Positions 1 through 4,984 of a stretch of 5,842 bases of DNA are shown one piece after another. The position numbers and the translations under genes were made by a program. Numbering within the stretch: the stretch's first letter is position 1; each line of letters begins with the position of its first letter. The notes beneath the pieces are model-generated. The model was not told the DNA's origin and did not search any database. It saw nothing but the letters and a program-made list of their open reading frames with translations. Origin of the DNA: Actinomycetota bacterium (GTDB lineage Bacteria; Actinomycetota; Actinomycetes; Actinomycetales; Angustibacteraceae); NCBI GenBank assembly GCA_014377795.1, contig JACMOY010000436.1, positions 1 to 5,842 of the forward strand, given 5' to 3'.

Positions 1-254
1 GACACCAGGCACGTCCCGCGCAGGAACGCCTTCGTCGAACCCGCCCCCACCACCTGCGCGGCGCCGCGGGCGTGGACCTCACCCACCCGGCGCAACCACT
101 CCCCCTCGGCCTGGTCCACCAACCGGCGCATCGCCACCACGTCGGTGAGCAGGGACCCGGAGTCCACCCCCTGCAGATCCTCGGACTGCAGCGAAGTGAC
201 CGCGTCGCGCACGGCGACGAGCGTGTCGCTCAGCTGCCCACCCGGCTGGTCCAT
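1..254 (-). CDS. DUF222-domain protein, N-terminal fragment (probable HNH endonuclease family, '13E12' type)
   Basis: Only the first 84 residues are in the window; the rest lies beyond the left edge. The visible part is helical and charged, ending in the signature stretch 'EWLRRVGEVHARGAAQVVG' (about residues 51-69) followed by G-S-T-K-A-F-L-R (72-79). This matches the start of the DUF222 domain, where an 'L..R.AELDARG.....G..S...WLR' pattern is typical. In this actinobacterial family DUF222 is usually followed by a C-terminal HNH nuclease domain, often in many near-identical copies per genome. Whether the HNH part is present cannot be seen here. The ATG at 254 is the first possible start, because an in-frame TGA lies two codons upstream. 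No good Shine-Dalgarno is visible, and a TAGCGT hexamer ends 7 nt before the ATG, which suggests a leaderless message. The family call rests on recalled motif similarity, and the biological role of these proteins is poorly known. Confidence 0.72.
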   Translation of the reverse strand, partial: MDQPGGQLSDTLVAVRDAVTSLQSEDLQGVDSGSLLTDVVAMRRLVDQAEGEWLRRVGEVHARGAAQVVGAGSTKAFLRGTCLV

Positions 255-350
255 GTCTCACACGCTAGCGGCGACCACCGACAGTCCCGGGCCCTCAGAC
301 CCGTTCTGGCACAACGACTTTCGAGAACTTTAGGCAACCAATCACTACTC
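255..350. other. Lower-GC intergenic spacer between the CPBP protease gene and the DUF222 gene
   Basis: This 96-bp gap has no credible ORF. Its right half (301-350) is 24/50 G+C, well below the surrounding coding sequence, as expected for a promoter region. It contains the minus-strand TAAAGT at 332-327, an imperfectly spaced inverted repeat GTTCT (303-307) / AGAAC (324-328), and the TAGCGT described separately. No strong terminator hairpin with a T-run follows the protease stop codon, so partial read-through into the DUF222 gene is possible. Confidence 0.5.
262..267 (-). promoter_or_regulatory. Candidate -10 element of a leaderless promoter for the DUF222 gene
   Basis: TAGCGT on the minus strand fits the actinobacterial TAnnnT -10 pattern. 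It is followed by 7 nt (GTGAGAC) and then the ATG, so transcription would start at or next to the start codon. No convincing -35 is seen. A second candidate -10, TAAAGT, lies further upstream at 332-327 and would give a leader of about 65 nt. The two cannot be told apart without transcript 5'-end data. Confidence 0.35.
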
Positions 351-1121
351 TCAGCGAGGTGCAGGCAGCCACGCGACGTGGCCCGCGAGCAGCACGTACC
401 CGCAGAAGGCCACCACGTCGATGAAGGTGTGCGCTGCGATCAGCGGCACGATCCGCCCGCTGCGCTGGAAGTAGCGCGCGAACACCGCACCCATCAGCAG
501 GTTGCCGAGCAGTCCCGCGACGCCCTGGTAGAGGTGGTAGCAGCCGCGGATCACCCCGCTGGTGGCGACCGTGCGACCCGGCGACCAACCGAGCTGCTCG
601 CCGCGGCGCACCAGGTAGCCGACGAGCACGACCTCCTCGAGTGCGGCGTTGGCCGCGGCGGACAGCACCAGGACCGGGATGCGCCACCACACCGGCGGAA
701 GGGTCGTCGGCACCACCGCGAGGCTGCCCCCGGCGGCGTACGAGACGAGGTACCCGGCCAGGCCGACAGCGCCCACCAGAGCCGCCACGCCCGCTCCCAG
801 CGCGACGTCCCGCCGCCAGCGGTCGGTGCGCAGCCCGACGTCCGCCAGCCGCTCACCCCGCAGCGCCACCACGACGAGCACCACCCCCACGGGCAGCAGC
901 AGCCGCATCACGCCGGCCAGCTGGAGCCCGAGGTCGAGCCACGGGTGGCCTGGGGCCGCGGAGCCGTTCAGGGTCGCCTGCTGCGCACCGAGCCGCCCCG
1001 GCGCGAGCGCGGCCGACGCGAACACCAGCACCGACCGCGCGGCGCTCAGCCCCACCGCGATGGCGACCACGACGAGGGTCTCGGCGCCGAGCAGGCGGCG
1101 CGTGCGGACGTCGGTCACCAC
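351..1121 (-). CDS. CPBP (CAAX/Abi) family intramembrane protease homologue
   Basis: A 256-residue, very hydrophobic protein with about six likely membrane segments (roughly residues 13-40, 63-87, 105-130, 147-170, 198-216 and 224-246). The three CPBP family motifs are recognisable. Motif 1 is A-L-E-E-V-V-L-V-G-Y-L (E162, E163), motif 2 is I-R-G-C-Y-H-L-Y-Q-G (R192, H196), and motif 3 is H-T-F-I-D (H231, D235). In characterised relatives (Rce1-type CAAX proteases) the Glu pair and the two His build the intramembrane active site. The usual EExxxR arginine is replaced by V167, with R172-R173 further on. The substrate is unknown; bacterial members have been tied to peptide maturation, immunity to bacteriocins and stress. 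Start: GTG at 1121, with an adjacent in-frame GTG at 1118; an in-frame TAG lies four codons upstream. There is no Shine-Dalgarno, but TAGGCT ends 6 nt upstream. It lies 47 bp after the FAH-family gene on the same strand and probably has its own promoter. Confidence 0.87.
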   Translation of the reverse strand: MVTDVRTRRLLGAETLVVVAIAVGLSAARSVLVFASAALAPGRLGAQQATLNGSAAPGHPWLDLGLQLAGVMRLLLPVGVVLVVVALRGERLADVGLRTDRWRRDVALGAGVAALVGAVGLAGYLVSYAAGGSLAVVPTTLPPVWWRIPVLVLSAAANAALEEVVLVGYLVRRGEQLGWSPGRTVATSGVIRGCYHLYQGVAGLLGNLLMGAVFARYFQRSGRIVPLIAAHTFIDVVAFCGYVLLAGHVAWLPAPR

Positions 1122-1127
1122 CGTTGC

Positions 1128-1133
1128 AGCCTA
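1128..1133 (-). promoter_or_regulatory. Candidate -10 (TAGGCT) of a leaderless promoter for the CPBP protease gene
   Basis: TAGGCT on the minus strand is followed by 6 nt (GCAACG) and then the tandem GTG-GTG start at 1121/1118. Sigma-70-type polymerases usually start 6-8 nt after the -10, so the transcript would begin at or within the start codon. The same hexamer occurs before the GNAT gene and the ppdK gene in this window. The -35 region, at about 1151-1156, does not resemble TTGACA. Confidence 0.45.
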
Positions 1134-1142
1134 AGGTCCGCC

Positions 1143-1170
1143 GACCGCGCCTTGTGGCAGGGGCGCGGTC
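1143..1170 (-). terminator. GC-rich hairpin overlapping the stop of the FAH-family gene
   Basis: GACCGCGCC (1143-1151) and GGCGCGGTC (1162-1170) are perfect 9-bp inverted complements with a 10-nt loop. The stem begins within the TGA stop codon of the FAH-family gene (1171-1169). There is no T-run after it, so it would be a U-less ('I-shaped') terminator of the sort proposed in actinobacteria. It could also only protect the 3' end of the mRNA. The CPBP gene's -10 follows 10 bp further downstream. Confidence 0.5.
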
Positions 1171-2101
1171 ACAGGGGGGTCGGCGGGACGCCGGCCACGA
1201 CCTCGTTGTCGACCGCACCGAGGACGTCGGCCTCGAGCCGCACGCGGTCACCGACCTGCAGGCTGGGCCGGGCGTCCTGCCCGCGGTTGCCCCAGAGCTC
1301 GGCCAGGCACCCGTCGCCGCAGGTGCCCGACCCGAGCACGTCACCGGTCCGCAGCCACGTGCCTCGCGACGCGTACGCGATCATCTGCGCGAAGCTCCAG
1401 TGCATGTGCGACAACGAGTCCGAGCCGAGCAGCTCGTCGTTCACGTACGCACGCAGGCCTACGTCGACGCCGTCCAGCTCGTCCGGTGTCACCAGCGCCG
1501 GGCCGAGCGTGGTCGCGGTGTCCTTGCCCTTGGCCGGGCCCAGGCCGATCCGCATCTCGTGCCACTGCAGGTCGCGCGCCGACCAGTCGTTGAGCAGCGT
1601 GTACCCCGCCACGTGCGAGAGAGCGTCCGCGACCGTGATGTTCGTGCCCGGACGCCCGATGACGACGGCCACCTCGAGCTCGAGGTCGAGCCGCGCGCAA
1701 CCAGGCGGCATCGGCACCGGATCGTGGGCGCCGACCAGGCCCGCGGGGTTGGAGAAGTAGAAGGTCGGGACCTCGTACCACGCGGGCGCGACCGTCGCCT
1801 CGGGGTCGCGGTTGCGCACGGCTCCGGCCACGTGCTGCTCGAAGGTCATGAAGTCGCGCACGGACGGCGGCGCCGGCACCGGCGGCAGCAACCGCACGTC
1901 AGCGGTGGCGAACACCTCGGACGGCGCATCCAGGGCGGCCGCCAGGGAGTCGGTGCCCAGCAGGTCGACCAACCGCCGCCCAGGCGCCAGCGCGTGGATG
2001 GTCCCGTCGGGTCGCTGCACGCCGACGCGGGTGCCGGCGTCGCGGTCGAGCACCCAGGCGGGATCGGTCGCGCCCGTCGTGGTGAACGTCACGAACCGCA
2101 T
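1169..2101 (-). CDS. Fumarylacetoacetate hydrolase (FAH) family protein
   Basis: A 310-residue protein with a short N-terminal domain (about 1-75) and a FAH catalytic domain (about 80-305). Key motifs line up with mammalian fumarylacetoacetase: D83 and H90 with the same 7-residue spacing as its metal Asp126 and catalytic His133, L-D-L-E-L-E (E141, E143; metal ligands), N-D-W-S-A-R-D (D172; metal ligand) and G-P-A-K-G-K (K193). FAH-family enzymes use Mg2+ or Ca2+ to hydrolyse C-C bonds next to a keto group, or carry out related hydratase and decarboxylase reactions. Fumarylacetoacetate hydrolysis at the end of tyrosine breakdown is possible. However, the protein is shorter than the roughly 420-residue mammalian enzyme, and no homogentisate-pathway gene is in the window, so the substrate stays open (an acylpyruvate is an alternative). 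Start: ATG at 2101 with AAGGTGG 4 nt upstream, a good ribosome binding site. It is divergent from ppdK, with which it may share control. Confidence 0.9.
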   Translation of the reverse strand: MRFVTFTTTGATDPAWVLDRDAGTRVGVQRPDGTIHALAPGRRLVDLLGTDSLAAALDAPSEVFATADVRLLPPVPAPPSVRDFMTFEQHVAGAVRNRDPEATVAPAWYEVPTFYFSNPAGLVGAHDPVPMPPGCARLDLELEVAVVIGRPGTNITVADALSHVAGYTLLNDWSARDLQWHEMRIGLGPAKGKDTATTLGPALVTPDELDGVDVGLRAYVNDELLGSDSLSHMHWSFAQMIAYASRGTWLRTGDVLGSGTCGDGCLAELWGNRGQDARPSLQVGDRVRLEADVLGAVDNEVVAGVPPTPL

Positions 2102-2105
2102 GGGC

Positions 2106-2112
2106 CCACCTT
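2106..2112 (-). promoter_or_regulatory. Ribosome binding site of the FAH-family gene
   Basis: AAGGTGG on the minus strand differs by one base from AAGGAGG and sits 4 nt before the ATG at 2101. It is the best Shine-Dalgarno in the window, and it confirms this start. It contrasts with the CPBP, GNAT and DUF222 genes, which show none. Confidence 0.65.
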
Positions 2113-2124
2113 CGTCGCCGTGGT

Positions 2125-2141
2125 GTCACCGTGTCGGTGAC
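2125..2141. promoter_or_regulatory. Inverted repeat GTCACC-N5-GGTGAC, candidate operator between FAH and ppdK
   Basis: GTCACC (2125-2130), GTGTC (2131-2135) and GGTGAC (2136-2141) form a perfect 6+6 palindrome in the divergent spacer. It covers the expected -35/spacer zone of the ppdK promoter, and the start site plus -10 edge of the FAH-family promoter. A dimeric regulator bound here could block both. Size and position fit the operators of common dimeric repressors (GntR, TetR or IclR type), but the sequence does not identify a family and no regulator gene is in the window. Confidence 0.4.
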
Positions 2142-2145
2142 TCTA
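2140..2145 (-). promoter_or_regulatory. Candidate -10 (TAGAGT) for the FAH-family gene
   Basis: TAGAGT on the minus strand fits TAnnnT. A start site 6-8 nt downstream, near 2133, would give a leader of about 31 nt that includes the good ribosome binding site. It shares bases 2144-2145 with the opposing ppdK -10. No clear -35 is seen. Confidence 0.35.
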
Positions 2146-2149
2146 GGCT
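2144..2149 (+). promoter_or_regulatory. Candidate -10 (TAGGCT) for ppdK
   Basis: TAGGCT fits the TAnnnT pattern and is identical to the hexamers before the CPBP and GNAT genes. The expected start near 2156 gives a leader of about 38 nt, so unlike those genes ppdK would have a normal leader; GAGAG at 2181-2185 is a moderate Shine-Dalgarno 8 nt before the ATG. The -35 position (about 2121-2126, TGGTGT) is poor. Confidence 0.4.
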
Positions 2150-2193
2150 GTCAGTCCCGGCCGCGACCTCCCGACGACGTGAGAGCAGCAACC

Positions 2194-4923
2194 ATGAAGA
2201 AGCTCGTGTACGACTTCAGCGAGGGTGACAAGGACCAGAAGGACCTGCTCGGTGGCAAGGGTGCCAACCTCGCTGAGATGACCCGGCTGGGCCTGCCCGT
2301 GCCGCCGGGGTTCATCATCACGACCGAGGCGTGCCGCCACTACCTCAAGTCCGGCCGCCAGCCCGACGACCTGCGGGTGCAGGTGACGATGGCGCTGCGC
2401 TCGCTCGAGGACCAGGTCGGACGCCGGCTCGGCGACTCGCACGACCCGCTGCTGGTCAGCGTGCGGTCGGGGGCGAAGTTCTCGATGCCGGGGATGATGG
2501 AGACGGTCCTCAACGTCGGGTTGAACGACTTCTCGCTGCAGGGCCTGATCGAGGCCTCCGGTGACGAGCGCTTCGTGTGGGACTCCTACCGTCGCCTGAT
2601 CCAGATGTTCGGCAAGACGGTGCTCGGCATCGACGGTGAGGCGTTCTCGCACGCGCTGGACGCGACCAAGTCCCGAAAGGGCGTCAAGAGCGACGTCGAG
2701 CTCGACATCGACGACCTGCGGGGCCTGGTCGACGAGTTCAAGGTGATCGTCAAGGACCACACCGGGCGCGACTTCCCGCAGGACCCACGGCTGCAGCTCG
2801 ACCTCGCGACCCGCGCGGTGTTCGACTCGTGGAACACCGAGCGGGCCAGGCTCTACCGGCGTCGCGAGCGCATCCCGCACGACCTGGGCACCGCGGTGAG
2901 CGTGTGCACCATGGTGTTCGGCAACCTCGGTGACTCGTCGGGCACCGGCGTCTGCTTCACCCGCGACCCGGCCACCGGCGTCCCCGGGGTGTACGGCGAC
3001 TACCTGGTCAACGCGCAGGGCGAGGACGTCGTGTCCGGCATCCGCAACACCCTCTCGCTCGAGGACTTCGCCGAGGTCGACCCGGCGTCGTACAAGCAGC
3101 TGCGCCAGATCATGCGCCGGCTCGAGACGCACTACCGCGACCTGTGCGACATCGAGTTCACCGTCGAGCGCGGCAAGCTGTGGATGCTGCAGACCCGCGT
3201 CGGCAAGCGGACGGCGGCCGCCGCCTTCCGCATCTCGACCCAGCTCGTCGACGAGCAGCTGATCACGATGGACGAGGCGCTGCAGCGCGTCACCGGTGCC
3301 CAGCTCGCGCAGCTGATGTTCCCCCAGTTCGACGTCCGCGCCGAGCGGGTGCTGCTCACCCGTGGCATGGCGGCCTCGCCGGGCGCCGCCGTCGGTCGGG
3401 TGGTCTTCGACTCGGCAGCCGCCGTGGCCTGGGCGGCACGCGGCGAACGGGTGCTCTTGGTGCGCCGCGAGACCAACCCCGAGGACCTCGGGGGGATGAT
3501 CGCCGCCGGCGGCATCCTCACCAGTCGTGGCGGCAAGACCTCGCACGCCGCCGTCGTCGCGCGCGGCATGGGCAAGACGGCGGTGTGCGGTGCGGACGCG
3601 CTGGACGTCGACGCCGCGGCCAAGGTCGCGACCGCCGGCGGGGTGACGATCAACGAGGGCGACCTGCTCTCGATCGACGGTTCGACCGGCGAGGTCTTCG
3701 TCGGCGAGATCCCGGTCGTCCCCTCGCCCGTGGTGCTCTACCTCGAGCAGGGTCTGGACGTGGCTCTCGAAGGGGTGGACGAGGGCGGGGCGGACGTCGT
3801 GCGCGCCGTCCACCGACTGCTCGAGCACGCCGACTCGGTGCGCCGGATGCGGGTGCGCGCCAACGCCGACAACGCCGAGGACGCCGACCGCGCCCGCCGG
3901 ATGGGCGCCGAGGGGATCGGCCTGTGCCGCACCGAGCACATGTTCCTCGGTGACCGGCGGGTGCTGATCGAGCGGGTGATCCTCGCCGACACCGCCGCAG
4001 AGCGGGCCACGGCGCTCGAGGCGCTGCTGCCGCACCAGCGGGCCGACTTCGAGGAGCTGCTCACCGCGATGGACGGGCTGCCGACGACCATCCGGCTGCT
4101 CGACCCGCCGCTGCATGAGTTCCTGCCCGACCGGGCCGACCTGATGGTCGAGGTCGCGCTGGCCGAGGCGGACGGCGGCGCGCCGCCAGAGCGGGTGCGG
4201 CTGCTCGCCGCCGTCAACCGGCTGCACGAGACCAACCCGATGCTGGGCCTTCGCGGGGTGCGCCTCGGGCTGACCGTCCCAGGCCTGTTCGCCCTGCAGG
4301 TGCGGGCGATCGCCGAGGCCACCGCCGCCTTGAAGGCGGCGGGCGGCAACCCGCTGCCCGAGATCATGGTGCCCCTGGTGGGGTCCGTCATGGAGCTGCA
4401 CCTGATCCGCGACGAGACCGACGCGATCCTCGCCGAGGTGCGTGAGAGCACCGGGGTCGACCTCGTCATCCCGGTCGGCACGATGATCGAGCTGCCCCGG
4501 GCGGCGCTGACCGCCTTCCGGATCGCCGAGGTCGCACAGTTCTTCTCGTTCGGCACCAACGACCTGACGCAGACCACGTGGGGCTTCTCGCGCGATGACG
4601 TCGAGGCGGCGTTCTTCGCGTCCTACCTCGAGAAGGGGGTGTTCACCATGTCGCCGTTCGAGAGCCTGGACGTCGACGGCGTGGGCCGGCTCGTCGACAT
4701 CGCGAGCCGCGAGGGTCGTGGCGCTCGCCCCGACCTCAAGCTCGGCATCTGCGGCGAGCACGGTGGCGACCCCGAGTCGATCCACTTCTTCGAGCGCACC
4801 GGACTGGACTACGTGTCGTGCTCGCCGTTCCGGGTGCCGATCGCGCGGCTGGAGGCCGGGCGGGCCGTCACCGGTGCGAGAGAGGACGACCGCTCGGACG
4901 ACGACGAGATCAAGCGCGGGTAA
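2194..4923 (+). CDS. ppdK: Pyruvate, phosphate dikinase
   Basis: A complete 909-residue cytoplasmic enzyme interconverting ATP + phosphate + pyruvate with AMP + pyrophosphate + phosphoenolpyruvate (PEP). Order: N-terminal ATP-grasp nucleotide domain (about 1-340), swivelling phosphohistidine domain (about 380-505), linker, and C-terminal PEP/pyruvate TIM barrel (about 552-890). Aligned by eye to recalled Clostridium symbiosum numbering, the key residues are all present: K22 (GGKGAN), R91 (SVRSGA), D319/E321, Q333, phospho-acceptor H451 in G-G-K-T-S-H-A-A-V-V (family H455), R579 (LCRTEHMF), R634 (RLLDPPLHEF), E766 (GTMIELPRAA), N789 (GTNDLTQ) and catalytic C853 (GICGEHGG, family C831). The preserved T449-S450-H451 triplet includes the Thr that PPDK regulatory proteins phosphorylate in plants; no such regulator gene is nearby. 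The linker between the His domain and the barrel (507-551) is about 22 residues longer than in the clostridial enzyme, and the C-terminus ends in a short acidic tail (D-D-R-S-D-D-D-E). Start: ATG 2194 with GAGAG upstream; the frame is open further upstream to 2131, but the family N-terminus begins at M-K-K-L-V-Y-D-F. Confidence 0.97.
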   Translation: MKKLVYDFSEGDKDQKDLLGGKGANLAEMTRLGLPVPPGFIITTEACRHYLKSGRQPDDLRVQVTMALRSLEDQVGRRLGDSHDPLLVSVRSGAKFSMPGMMETVLNVGLNDFSLQGLIEASGDERFVWDSYRRLIQMFGKTVLGIDGEAFSHALDATKSRKGVKSDVELDIDDLRGLVDEFKVIVKDHTGRDFPQDPRLQLDLATRAVFDSWNTERARLYRRRERIPHDLGTAVSVCTMVFGNLGDSSGTGVCFTRDPATGVPGVYGDYLVNAQGEDVVSGIRNTLSLEDFAEVDPASYKQLRQIMRRLETHYRDLCDIEFTVERGKLWMLQTRVGKRTAAAAFRISTQLVDEQLITMDEALQRVTGAQLAQLMFPQFDVRAERVLLTRGMAASPGAAVGRVVFDSAAAVAWAARGERVLLVRRETNPEDLGGMIAAGGILTSRGGKTSHAAVVARGMGKTAVCGADALDVDAAAKVATAGGVTINEGDLLSIDGSTGEVFVGEIPVVPSPVVLYLEQGLDVALEGVDEGGADVVRAVHRLLEHADSVRRMRVRANADNAEDADRARRMGAEGIGLCRTEHMFLGDRRVLIERVILADTAAERATALEALLPHQRADFEELLTAMDGLPTTIRLLDPPLHEFLPDRADLMVEVALAEADGGAPPERVRLLAAVNRLHETNPMLGLRGVRLGLTVPGLFALQVRAIAEATAALKAAGGNPLPEIMVPLVGSVMELHLIRDETDAILAEVRESTGVDLVIPVGTMIELPRAALTAFRIAEVAQFFSFGTNDLTQTTWGFSRDDVEAAFFASYLEKGVFTMSPFESLDVDGVGRLVDIASREGRGARPDLKLGICGEHGGDPESIHFFERTGLDYVSCSPFRVPIARLEAGRAVTGAREDDRSDDDEIKRG

Positions 4924-4931
4924 GCGCGGTC

Positions 4932-4956
4932 CGGCCGGCGCGGCCACCGAGGCCGG
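4932..4956 (+). terminator. Weak GC-rich hairpin after ppdK
   Basis: CCGGCC (4932-4937) can pair with GGCCGG (4951-4956). An alternative inner stem, CGGCC-ACCGA-GGCCG (4941-4955), is also possible. The segment also contains GGCCGGCG twice as a direct repeat (4933-4940 and 4951-4958). No T-run follows. It may weaken read-through into the GNAT gene, but such pairing is easy to find in sequence this GC-rich. Confidence 0.3.
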
Positions 4957-4971
4957 CGGCTGCTTCGCGCA

Positions 4972-4977
4972 TAGGCT
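4972..4977 (+). promoter_or_regulatory. Candidate -10 (TAGGCT) of a leaderless promoter for the GNAT gene
   Basis: TAGGCT is followed by 7 nt (ACGGAAC) and then GTG at 4985, so the predicted transcript would start at the first base of the start codon. No Shine-Dalgarno is present between the ppdK stop and the GTG. The -35 position (about 4949-4954) is not recognisable. Confidence 0.5.
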
Positions 4978-4984
4978 ACGGAAC

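Noticed and set aside
79..261. 60-codon minus-strand frame from a GTG at 261
   Set aside because: It overlaps the DUF222 gene in another frame and reads as Arg/Gly-rich shadow sequence.
303..328. GTTCT...AGAAC inverted repeat as a LexA/SOS box
   Set aside because: The half-sites are 16 nt apart and do not form the compact GAAC-N4-GTTC actinobacterial SOS box; a 5-bp repeat at this spacing is likely chance.
72..1760. A 562-codon plus-strand open frame crossing DUF222, CPBP and FAH genes
   Set aside because: It runs antisense across three well-supported genes, is rich in H, R, P and S without any domain, and has no ribosome binding site or promoter of its own.
641..2140. A 499-codon plus-strand open frame antisense to the CPBP and FAH genes
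   Set aside because: Arg/Pro/Ala-rich shadow frame with no motifs; the opposite strand has clear family signatures.
2131..2193. Possible 21-codon N-terminal extension of PPDK from a GTG at 2131
   Set aside because: It would run through the palindrome and candidate -10, has no ribosome binding site, and the family N-terminus begins at the ATG at 2194, placing K22 exactly as in the reference enzyme.
4595..4984. Upstream extension of the GNAT frame inside ppdK
   Set aside because: This part is a Ser/Arg-rich shadow of the ppdK C-terminus; GNAT homology begins only after the GTG at 4985.
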